Under the pieces are notes generated by a model, which was not told where the DNA came from, ran no database searches, and was given only the letters and a program-made list of their open reading frames with translations. Below are positions 53,769 to 64,000 of a stretch of DNA of 64,000 nucleotides, in pieces; within the stretch, counting starts at the first letter, position 1; the number at the start of each line of letters is the position of its first letter. The translations under genes were made by a program, and so were the position numbers. The DNA is from Doryteuthis pealeii (lineage: Eukaryota; Mollusca; Cephalopoda; Myopsida; Loliginidae), in assembly GCA_023376005.1 (NCBI GenBank), contig CM042152.1, forward strand, positions 70,517,345 to 70,581,344, given 5' to 3'.

Positions 53769-56700
53769 CCACCTTTTGAACAGCGAAAATCATTTTCTCT
53801 TCTTTTTATCATAATCTCCCGAAGAAGGTTTTATATAAACCCAAACGTTTAAACGTCGATATAAATTTAATTTTTATTTATTATATTAATATAATATAAG
53901 TAATATTTTTTTTAAATATATAAAATCTCGAAAAAATATGTCGAGCAAAATTGCGCATTTTTAAATTTTAGATTTTTTGATAGATTAAATAAAGCTTATT
54001 CATAGTGAAAATATTGGTGTAAACGTGCCACATTTCAGACATATAAAAATCACTATTAATTTTTTTAAGTGAATAAAAATAGGCTAATTGAATAATAGAA
54101 AACACTTTTTTGTGTTAATTCAAAGAAAAATATTGTTTTTTTAAATTACGAAAACAAAAAACTTCTTTTTTTTGAGTTTTAAGAAAATTACTTTTTTCGG
54201 GTGATGATCTTATTTTTTTTATTTTTTATGAAGTGTTTAGGAATTTGATCTTTCTAGAAATGTGAAAATTAGGGTCTGGAAATTTTTAAAATTTAAATGA
54301 CCAAAAATTGATTAAAAAAACCCAACATTTCTTCAAGTTTTTTGATAAATAAGCTATTCATTAAAAAATTAAGTTATTAATGAATAAAGTGGTGAAATTT
54401 CATTAAAATCAGATAATTCCCTGATTTTTGGTAATCGTTTTGAAATTAAGAAATTTAAAAAAAAAATGTTTGATTACTTCCTTTATCATTTTTTGAGCAT
54501 ACCAACATAAATACGATTATCTATAAACCTTACTTTGATTCATGAAAGAATCTATGTACATCTAAACTCACTAATGAAGCCAGCTGGTTCATTGTGTATA
54601 GGCAGAGGAGTGTCATTTTAATTATCTGCGTCAGTTTATGGGCGTATTTACATCAGCATATCAACTTATGTGACGTAGAGCTCTCTAGCTCTACGTCACT
54701 TTAAACAGCTGGAGTTCGTTAACAATAAAACTATTTGTATGTAGCGCCGTGTTTGTTTTTGTTTTGTTTTTGTTTTGTTTTTGTGTTTGTTTTTGTTCCC
54801 CCTCCCCTCAACCACTTTATAACATTTTCGCCTATTCTGTAACTTATGTAGACATGTAGTAGTCTTCAGTGTTTTATCTTGCTGTTGTGGGAGGTTCCCA
54901 AGGATGTTGGACACATTATCTGTGGCAGTCAAGTAGATCAACGTTGCAGTAAGATAGGTCTGTGTCTCGAAATTAGATTTCAAGAAACGATCATTGAGCA
55001 AATTCATCGGTGCTCTTCCAATATGTTTGTGATCTACTATTGATCTACTATTCATGGCATGTGATCTACTAGGAAAAAAGAAGACAGAGTTAGGGTTAGG
55101 GTTAGGGTTAGGTTTAGGGTTAATATCCATTCCCAGGGCAACAAGATGTTCAGAATATGTCAGATGCCTGATGGAGGGTATTCGTTTGGTTATCAGTATC
55201 AATATCTTAAACAGTGTTTTGTTTCTTTTTGTTAAACTATTTCTTTTGGAGACTCTCGGTGCTCTTCCAATATGTGATTTACCGAAGGTTTGTGATCTAC
55301 TATTGATCTACTATTCATGGCATGGGATCTATTAGGAAAAAAAAATACAGGGTTAGGGTTAGGGTTTAGGGCTAGTTTAATGGGAAAATAATGGGTAGTT
55401 AATGGGTAGATCACATATTGTAATGTAAACAACTCGGTAGATCACATATTGGATTAGAAACCATTCGGTAGATCACATATTGGAAGAGCACCTAAAATTC
55501 ATTTAAAATATGTGTATCATGATATTAAGTTTTAAATGTCATATTATTAGATTCTAAAAACATATTTTTTTAAATAACTACTTTACTTTAGTATCAATCT
55601 CTAATAATTTTTTGTCGAAACTTTGAAAATTTACCGCCCACCTTTAAACAGAACAAATATTGATGTATAATTTTTCTTGTATAAGATAATAGCCAATTAA
55701 ATAATTATCGAAATGAGTAAAAAAAAACAAAATCGGTAGAATCGCATATTGGATTAGAAAGCATTCAGTAGATCACATATTTGAAGAGCACCAATTTCAT
55801 CTTTTAAAGCCTCGGATTTAATTCTATTCTAATATCCGTTGATGTTTTCCACGCCAATTCCTTAAAACTAGGAACCACAAGGTCCCGGGTTCGATACAAG
55901 CCCTCGCTAACTTAGCGCATGAGTAGCACATCTTGGATCCGTGGGGAGCTGATAGTTGATATAGCTCTCCACCACAGACGTAAAAGCAATGTCCCTGGTC
56001 TAGCGCTAGTAAAAAGGGGATAGACTCCCTCGCTGTCCGTCTGATAACGACAATAAGCGACTCTTCCGACTTTACTTACTACTTATAGATTTTAAATTTA
56101 CAATTTAAAAGGATAGTAATTTGGAAACATACAGTAAATTCGATAAAGAAATTCTTATAAAAAGTTAATTTTTGTTGTATCGCGAGGTGGAAAGATACAC
56201 AGATGAATGGTGTGCTTAACACATTTATTAAGCATCAGCATCCAGTGCTGAACGGATACATACAAACACAGAACAAATAAGTGCAACAATTAACAAGACA
56301 AACTCACACTAAAAAGAGGAGGGTCAGTCCGGTATAAGCCAACGCAGCAAAGTCAGTCTGAATATTATTCAGCTCATTAAGCTACTTTAATCGTAGGCTA
56401 TTTTATGGCTATGAGCCAGTCCATCTGGTAAAGTGCCAAAGGGGTGTTACCTATTCTACAACAATTTTCTTCTAAACACAAAAATTCAGTCGGTAGAGTG
56501 TTCGGCTGGGAACCGCAAGGTCCTGGTTCGACACCGACCTCACCTACTCAGCGTATGAGTAGCACAGGTACCTGAGCGGTAAAGCGAGGAGCTTACGGTG
56601 GGTATTGTGCTCCACTTAGGTCTAGCGCTAGTGAAAATGGTAGATCGCTGTCCGGTTGATCCAAAAAATTGGCTACTTCGTCTAATTTATTTTCTTTTAC

Positions 56701-57576
56701 TTACTTTTACGGTCGAATTAAGAAATCTAAATAAAAAAAACATTCACATATAAATGGGTAAATAGTAGATACACCAGGGTGGGAGTAACCTCTGCAAAGG
56801 ATTCAGTCTCTGACAGAACTGGCCAAGTTTAGCTTAGATTTTGTATGTATGGGGCACTCAGTTAGGAATATGCGATACTGTTACCGATTTACGTCATTGT
56901 TTCAGAACAAGAGAAGCTTAGAAAGTTATGGAACATGATTTTATGCTATTCTGTCCTTCCCCTCCTCTTTTTCTCGTTCTTCCTCCTCCCCCTTCTCTCC
57001 TTCTCTTTCTCCTCCCTCCCCCTTCTTAAAAATTGACCTCGTGTCACATCCTGCTCGTGCCAAGGGGTTAGGTAAATACATCTATGGTTAAAGGGACTTT
57101 GAAATAATGAAGTGTTTAAACGCTTAAAATCATTGTGAAGATACATTTTTGCACTGTGTATGATTTTATATAGAAACCAATTAAAATATGATTGAAATAA
57201 GTGTAAACTTTTTATATGCATTATTATTCAATTTCGTTAGTCTTTTCTAATTCAATATATTTCATTACATCAAAATTTAGATACTTACGGCTGGAAGGTG
57301 CATATCCTTGAACCAAATGGGATTACGTAATCTCAACCTAAATTGAAATCTAACGTCCAGTTTTCGGTCACGTATTTTCAATCCACGTGTATTGTAGCCT
57401 TTGAATAACTTATTTCGCTCCAATTAGAATCGTTTCAATAAATATAGACGTCGTTGAGGTAAAATGAAACAAACCTCAATTCTATATTTATTTTAGCATA
57501 CATAAAGTTTTTTTTCTTCTCGAGTGGACAGAGCAATAAGATAAGTAAACATTTAAGAAGTGAAAAGCCGACCTAC

Positions 57577-57634
<58 letters not shown>

Positions 57635-58621
57635 ATATAATGTTATTTATATCTAACTATGTTTTTGACTGTATCAATAGAAAAATCAAGTCAACAACTG
57701 TTTCAGTTTTAGTTAAATGTATTTTATGGTCTGTTAGTTATGGTTGGCTGGTTGGTTTTACGCCATGTTAACTCTTGTTGGGTTATATAATGCTAAAACC
57801 AGTCTTTTTGTAAGAAATATGGTATCAAATAACTAATAATAATCATTTGCAAGAAATTAACAGTTATAGCTTCAAGTAAGTATTCTTATTACAAATAATT
57901 TGCACAGTTATATAGTTTCAAGTATTCCTATATAATGCTAATAGTGTCTTGCGTATGACATTAAACTGCACCAAGTGGTGGGCTTTCTTTTCTGAAGCTA
58001 TGGGGAGTGTAGAGTACCCCTTCATTGCCATTACTCCCAGGTCGACTGTGACCCAGAGTGGTTGTACCTGTTATAGTCCCGTCTATGGGTTAAAATATAG
58101 GTTAAATAGTTTTTAAAAATGAGTTTAAAAATATTCAAATATCCAACAATAATGAATAAAACACAAATTTGAGGTTCCCATTGGGTGGTAGTACCTTCTA
58201 GGGTATCATCTATGGGTCGAATAGATCTATTTGAAAATTTCTTAAACGCTTAGGAATAGTTGAAATCCTGTAAAAGTGTACAACCAAATAATGATTATCA
58301 TTAATAACTGAAACCATATAAATGTGTATAAATTATTAGTATTACTAACAACAGAAAACACTCTCCGGGCGTCGTAAAAATTAATTTTTGAAAGACATTG
58401 CCTGGGAGGGTGGGAGTTAAAAATTCAATGTCAGAGGGTTTGTATCATAAGTAAGTAAAATCCTCATATTTATTAAAGGAGTAAAAATAAAATAAAACAA
58501 TTTGAAATGAAAATTGAGCTCCGTCCCTCTCAAATAAAATGTTGCGTGAATGTAATAATCAAACAATTATTTTGAATATTTTACATATCAATTTCACACA
58601 AAATCGTAGGTATTTATTTAT
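52463..58621 (+). repeat. Segment B of the direct duplication
   Basis: Same element order as A: H/F block (to 53,697), microsatellite 53,700-53,767, AT-rich region, palindrome, TIR element (55,019-55,792; right TSD has one extra T), SINE-Bs, SINE-A tail (57,025-57,080), D pieces. It has many more single-base losses than A (for example within 52,860-53,230 and 53,430-53,470). Ends at 'gtaggtatttatttat', then unique sequence follows. Confidence 0.95.
53644..53697 (+). ncRNA. Hammerhead-like motif, H element of segment B
   Basis: Same core as 46,166-46,219 including the AAAA in place of GAAA, so the mutation predates the A/B duplication. Confidence 0.6.
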
Positions 58622-59157
58622 TTGTAAACTTTTTAGTTAACTTCTTGTTACTGTAAAAAAAAGAAAAGAAAAAAGGACGAGAGTAAAAAAGAATTTCTAA
58701 AATTGCTTACTCAAATCTTGGGTGTATATAGCATAAGAATATTGTGACGTAAGCTGTGACGTAGAGCTATGACGTAGTTTTTGTTACAGACAGAAATACA
58801 GACAATCTCCATTATTAATATAAGATATAGAAAGAAGTCGCAAAGATTGAAATAATAATGGGCCAGAGAACGAAAAAATGATAATACACAAGGCCCTACT
58901 GTTACAGAATTGATGGGTTGCCTGTCAATTGTGTACGGTAGTGAAGTTAAATCAAACTAACAGTTTTGTGGGAAAATAAAGGGAATTGGATTGACAGTAT
59001 TTGATCCTGTGTTTGACCTATTCTCTCATTGGACGAGCCAACTTGAGAAAGTTAGTTTAGATCAATCAGATTTGGCTGGGTGATAAGAGGATACAGACGC
59101 AATAGTGGTCTGTCTGTTCGAAGCCATTTCTCATGCGCGTTTGAGTTGATCTTAGTT
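58622..59157. other. J repeat and unrecognised DNA
   Basis: 58,739-58,830 has three 'tgacgta' motifs then 'attacag'-like and 'acaatctccatta', related to 30,648-30,722. No gene. Confidence 0.55.
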
Positions 59158-59400
59158 TTATAAAATAAAATATGAGCTCTAAATAAAACAACAAAGTCTT
59201 GTGTTTGTTTATTAAGAACTAAGCAAAGGGCACAGGACAAGAAATCCCAGATCAGGATTAAAAAAACAAACAAACAAAGAAATCAACAGGAGATCCAAAT
59301 CAGCTACCAAACATAAAATAAAATATGAGCTCTAAATAAAAAAAAAAGAAAATCTTGTGTTTGTTAATTAAGAACTAAGCAACAGGCTTAAGACAAGAAA
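59158..59400 (+). repeat. Diverged direct duplication (~154-bp period)
   Basis: 'ataaaataaaatatgagctc', 'cttgtgtttgtt', 'aagaactaagcaa', 'gacaagaaatccca' occur at 59,158-59,250 and again at 59,312-59,403. Confidence 0.8.
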
Positions 59401-59559
59401 TCCCAAGAAGCCTAAGCCAGCTATCAAGACTAGAAGCCAGCCCAGGCAAAGATAGAAGATACAGAATATAAGAACCAGCTTTGAAGAAGAAACAGAAGCT
59501 CTATATATAAGTATATGTCCACGGCTATGCTCTACAATATACAATATACGTTCAATAAT

Positions 59560-59690
59560 TATGGCTATGCAACACTATACCCGTGAGATGATGTAAACAG
59601 ACCGTACGTGACCAGAAAGGAAGGAAGAGGAGTATTGGTTGGCACTGAAGATTGTGTGGATACAGCAATTCAGGGTCTCGAAGAATAAAG
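59560..59690 (+). pseudogene. LINE family 2 fragment
   Basis: Reads in pieces DDVNRPYVTRKEGRG and GTEDCVDTAIQGLEE, the region that follows the polymerase in the 32,410 copy. It probably belonged to one insertion with 60,590-61,080. Confidence 0.65.
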
Positions 59691-60589
<899 letters not shown>

Positions 60590-61080
60590 TGAAGACTATA
60601 CAAAAGCGAGCAAAGATAGATTAATTATAACGACCAAGAGCAACGACAACAAAAAACAATAGGAGGACAAACAGGAAAACGGACATTATTAAATCGAGAA
60701 AACAGAAATGGGAAGAAAAAAATATCTATATGGACACTTCAGAAGGCAAATTAAAGATATTTGCGCACGAGACGACCAGAACATGACTACGCAAAGAAAC
60801 CTAAAGAGAGAAAGTGAATCACTATTAATAGCAGCCGAAAATAACTCCATAAGAACTATGTAATAGCTAGAATAGATAAAACCCAGGAAATAGATAGCGT
60901 AGGCTGTGCGCAATGGGATATGAAATAATAAACCAGATAATAAGTGATAGCAACAAACAAGAAAGGGGTACAAGAGCAAGCACGGGAAGGGTTGGTTGGT
61001 TGAGTTTTACGGCATGTCAACCCTTGTTGGGTTATTTTAAACTGGAAATTAGAGGAAGAATCGAGACCATCCATCAACAG
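60590..61080 (+). pseudogene. LINE family 2, 3' region, interrupted by a D head
   Basis: Pieces: SRKQKWEEKNIY, QNMTTQRNLKRESESLLIAA, ENNSIR match the 34,259-34,500 region. A D head ('ggttggttggttgagtttta') at 60,989-61,039 interrupts, after which the LINE 3' sequence resumes ('gaggaagaatcgagaccatc'). Many stops. Confidence 0.7.
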
Positions 61081-61124
61081 CATTACTGAGATCTCTTAGA
61101 ATGTATTTGTGAGAGGTTATTCGG

Positions 61125-61690
61125 TGAGTCGGTTTAGTTCAGTCGGTAAAGCATCCGCCTCGGAACCACAAGGTTTCGAGTTCGATACCAGCCCTCACCA
61201 ACTCAGTAGCACAATCTTGGATTTGTGTGGTAAAGTGGGGAGCTGATGGTAGGTGTGGCGTAACACATCCGACGCAAAAACAATCTCCTTTGTCTCTTGT
61301 CGGAGGCGCGTGGTGTAATGGTTAGAGTCGTAGGAAATGGACTCGTCGCCCGAGTTCAAATCCTGGATGAAGCTAGAGTTCGCATAGCGCTAATACCCTT
61401 GGGAAAGGTATGAATCCAACTACTCTCCATCCAGCTATAGGTAAATAGTAGGGTAGACTGGGTTCTTTAACCTTGGTTTAGCAACCAGTCTAAGAGGAGG
61501 AAAACTCTGAATTCAGACCTGTTAAACTCCGCTTGGAGTGGTCACTACTAGAATAGGCTCAGTCCTAATTAGTGATCTATTTCACTTTTTTTTTAAATAA
61601 TTTTTTTTAGCGCTAGTGAGGAAGTGATAGACTTCTTCCTTGTCTCTCTGATATCGGCAATAAGTCCATTCCACCTTCTTTACTTTTATT
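61125..61690 (+). mobile_element. SINE-B split by SINE-A
   Basis: SINE-B head and body at 61,125-61,300 ('tttagttcagtcggtaaagc', 'gagttcgataccagccc') resume at ~61,608-61,690 ('agcgctagtgaggaag', 'gatatcggcaataag'). SINE-B is the older element. Confidence 0.82.
61306..61590 (+). mobile_element. SINE-A with alternative tail, nested in SINE-B
   Basis: Full head ('cgcgtggtgtaatggttag', B box 'gagttcaaatcctgg'), body, and the tail 'gtcactactagaataggc', 'agtcctaattagtgatc', then poly-T-rich sequence; the same tail as 27,418-27,697. Confidence 0.88.
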
Positions 61691-61868
61691 TTATTCGGTG
61701 AATGATATATTAAAGAAATTACAAGAAGAAGAGACGAATAAAAGCCAAATCTACAGTTGGGTAACGAGAATATATTTAATCACAATGCAATTAACAGAAA
61801 AAAGAATATGGTGACAGGGACTTCAGATGAATGTTTACAGTATGCAAAATATATGTAAAATGCAAATA

Positions 61869-62566
61869 CAGTGGTACCTTAACGTACAAGTTTAATTAGC
61901 TCGTAACTCAAATGCCTCGTATATCAAATCACTTTTTCCAATTGAAATAAACTGAAATGCGATGAATCCGTTCTAGTCTCCCGAAAAAAAAATCACCCTA
62001 ATGAATGAATTCAGTAGAGCATCCGCCTAAAAACCACAAGGTTTCGGGTTCGATACCAGCTCTACTTCTCTTCTTTACAGTTATGAGCTAAACCAGCTCC
62101 TATTTTCTTTAGTGTTATAAATTTGGAAACATTGAAACTTGAACTTATTAACATAAAGGTTAGTTATTAGTCAGTTAGTTAACAAGTGACTCTTATGTTA
62201 ATAAGTTAACTAAAAACATTTAAGTTTCCAAATTTATTACACTAATGGCCCCATCTATGGGTTAAATAGATTTAAAAAAAATGAGTTTTAAAGATGTATT
62301 TAAAAAAAGATTGAGCTTAAAAAAAAAAAGAAATTTGAATACCCATCAAGAAGAATAAAACGAATTGTTTTCGGTATAAAGTAACCCAACAATGGTTGGC
62401 ATGCCGTAAAATCCAACAAAACAACCAATCAGCATAAGCGTATCTAAAGCTCGCTCGTGCCTCAAATTTTAGCTGAAAACACAAAACGAAAAATCAACAG
62501 ATCGACAGCTCGTAAATCGAAAAAAATTCGTAAGTTGGGGTACTCGTAAGTCAAGGTACAACTCTC
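61869..62566. mobile_element. Decayed TIR element with nested repeats
   Basis: Left end CAGTGGTACCTTAACGTAC after TA; right end (complement) reads GTTGTACCTTGACTTACG near TA. Subterminal 'gctcgtaactc' and 'actcgtaagtc' motifs face each other. Inside: a SINE-B head (61,995-62,070), an inverted repeat (62,125-62,246), and a D piece on minus (62,235-62,425). The class, Tc1/mariner-like or hAT, is uncertain. Confidence 0.55.
62125..62246. repeat. Inverted repeat
   Basis: 'ttataaatttggaaac', 'aacttattaacataa' on the left; 'ttatgttaataagttaac', 'gtttccaaatttatta' on the right, with bulges. Confidence 0.8.
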
Positions 62567-62974
62567 TAGGTTGTGTTTGGGATGTGCAAGAGTAAGACTA
62601 ATTTACCAAAAAAACATATCAGTAATGAGAGACGGATGTTCGAAATACACGAGACGGTGAGAGCGGGCGGGGGCAGTATAATCTGCCATGGTTAATTTAA
62701 GAGTGAGTGAGTTGTCTGTTTCGTGCTCTTATATTACAAGTAGGAGGACTGAGTTGTCGTAAACAACAAATTTTATTTCGCTAAAATTTGTGCCAGCGGC
62801 TACGAATTTTGTTTCTTTATTTCATTTCATTTTATTTTATTTGTTTATTTTTTACTTTGGATTGGGCAAAGAAAGAAGTTGTTGAGAACTTCTCTAGATG
62901 AAACTTGATGAGAAGATAATAGTTGTGTGTTTGATCTACAGGCTGTGCAAGTTCTACACCCAATGTAAACGTAT
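62567..62974. other. No gene recognised
   Basis: Mixed DNA with T-rich runs. Confidence 0.5.
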
Positions 62975-62975
62975 C

Positions 62976-63021
<46 letters not shown>
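62975..63021. repeat. (AT)n microsatellite
   Basis: Pure AT dinucleotides upstream of the ribozyme-like motif. Confidence 0.96.
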
Positions 63022-63023
<2 letters not shown>

Positions 63024-63124
63024 TGAATAATGTAACAACTTTCGTTCTTTTTTGCAAAATTAAGGTTTTTTGTTTTTGAACTGATTTGACATTTATCTCC
63101 GACCCAAACACCACGGAGTAAATG

Positions 63125-63173
63125 AGCTCTGATGATGATTTTTGTAAAATCGAAATATTGATTAATATCAGCT
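63125..63173 (+). ncRNA. Hammerhead ribozyme-like motif, best-formed copy
   Basis: Helix I AGCT (63125-63128) / AGCT (63170-63173); core CTGATGA 63129-63135; one extra T; helix II GATTTT/AAAATC (63137-63142 / 63146-63151, loop TGT); GAA 63152-63154; helix III ATATT/AATAT (63155-63159 / 63164-63168); cleavage base C 63169 in triplet ATC. All three helices are perfect. The unpaired T before helix II is unlike classical hammerheads but recurs in related motifs here. It sits between two (AT)n tracts. Confidence 0.68.
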
Positions 63174-63233
63174 ATGATTATATTATAAATTGTTTTCTCT
63201 TTAACAGCATTGTGTGATGTTTTCATTCCACCT

Positions 63234-63236
<3 letters not shown>

Positions 63237-63283
<47 letters not shown>
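63237..63283. repeat. (AT)n microsatellite
   Basis: Pure AT dinucleotides. Confidence 0.96.
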
Positions 63284-63427
63284 CATTCTTGACCCACACC
63301 TGCATCATCATATAAACACTCCCCATCTAGAGAGAAGACAATCCACTACCCACCCCAACCACCCCTGCCCCTACTGACAACCTACTGTTTTCACCATTTT
63401 GAAAATGCCCTTCATTGAAGCAAGAAC

Positions 63428-63482
63428 TATATTTGAGTCCTGAAGAAGGTCTAAATGACCGAAACGTTGCATCGTCGACAAT
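63428..63482 (+). ncRNA. Hammerhead-like motif
   Basis: CTGAAGA, one extra A, helix II GGTC/GACC (loop TAAAT), GAAA, helix III ACG/CGT with loop TTGCAT, triplet GTC, then GAC pairing with the upstream GTC. Helix I is short. Confidence 0.55.
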
Positions 63483-63540
63483 AAACATCCAGTTTCCATA
63501 ACATCCCGTGTTTGTCTACTTTTCTCCACTTATATATATA

Positions 63541-63546
<6 letters not shown>

Positions 63547-63607
<61 letters not shown>
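63547..63607. repeat. (CA)n(AT)n microsatellite
   Basis: CA then AT dinucleotides. Thr/His and Tyr/Ile frames are artefacts. Confidence 0.97.
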
Positions 63608-63611
<4 letters not shown>

Positions 63612-63845
63612 AAATAAAGTTGCCAGTGTGGCCTATTGTCGGTATCAGCCAGGTAGCGAGAGAGTCTATCACCTTTTTGCTAGCGCTAGACCAGGGAGAT
63701 TTTTTTTTTCTGAAGTGGAGCGCCACACCTATCATCAGCTACCAACTTTACCGCACAGATCAAATTACCCAATCTGTGCTACTCATTAGCTGTATTGGCG
63801 GGGACCGGCATCGAACCAGGAACATCGCGACTCTTCGGCCAATAT
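63608..63845 (-). mobile_element. SINE-B
   Basis: From the 3' end 'gtggcctattgtcggtatc' back to the B box complement 'ggcatcgaaccagg' on the minus strand. A T10 run interrupts the body at 63,701. The A box is largely lost. 63,846-64,000 is unrecognised. Confidence 0.82.
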
Positions 63846-64000
63846 ATTTGAGTTAAGATAACGTGGACATGAATTCAACGCTTGGTTACTGACAGTTTCT
63901 CGCCTATGCGATTTTCAGACCAAATGAGGAAATTGGTTTAGTGGTTTGTTTAAATATCCTGTGGTTTAGTCCTTTACTGGGAGGGGGCGGGAGAGGACTG

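Noticed and set aside
54696..55202. 168-codon minus-strand frame with N-P repeats
   Set aside because: The N-P run is the telomere repeat read on the minus strand, and the rest lies in TIR-element sequence. The frame differs between copies A, B and C.

Overview
This window looks like repeat-rich intergenic or intronic DNA from an animal nuclear genome. I found no convincing host protein-coding gene. A metazoan origin is supported by several tRNA-derived SINEs, decayed LINE reverse transcriptases, a mariner fragment, TTAGGG-type interstitial telomere repeats and very long (AT)n, (GT)n, (GA)n and (CT)n microsatellites. The mix of hammerhead ribozyme-like motifs, SINEs ending in (AT)n and LINEs with C2H2 fingers suggests a lophotrochozoan, most likely a mollusc. 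That is an inference and not proven here. Family names such as SINE-A, SINE-B, D and Hel-C are my own labels.

Layout. 1-7.2 kb: SINE-A and SINE-B copies, D repeats and two complete terminal-inverted-repeat (TIR) elements with exact 8-bp target duplications (1628-2146 and 6279-6653, the latter inside a SINE-B). 7.37-8.67 kb: a chain of short, mostly perfect, sequence-unrelated stem-loops, the most unusual structure here. 8.7-13.6 kb: dispersed repeat fragments and AT-rich DNA. 13.63-15.6 kb: an 84-bp satellite. 17.2-19.0 kb: minus-strand LINE debris with C2H2 fingers. 19.2-22.1 kb: hammerhead-bearing repeats, a 354-bp foldback palindrome and microsatellites. 22.2-25.5 kb: Helitron-like termini of two families. 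25.5-32.3 kb: SINEs, an LTR-like element and inverted repeats. 32.4-35.4 kb: a plus-strand LINE whose reverse-transcriptase reading frame carries an internally amplified 71-bp tandem array. 36-44.9 kb: SINEs, an internally deleted mariner, a 1,027-bp hAT-like element and microsatellites. 44.97-58.62 kb: two near-identical copies of a ~6.2-kb segment (A and B) separated by a third partial copy (C); each contains a TIR element carrying telomere-type repeats. 58.6-64 kb: LINE debris split by AT-rich DNA and an LTR-like element, SINE-A nested in SINE-B, and a well-formed hammerhead motif at 63,125.

Nothing here forms an operon or pathway. What can be read is the history of insertions: nested elements give relative ages, and the A-C-B block records either a recent duplication or an assembly artefact. 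Most open reading frames are translations of satellites, microsatellites or transposon debris.
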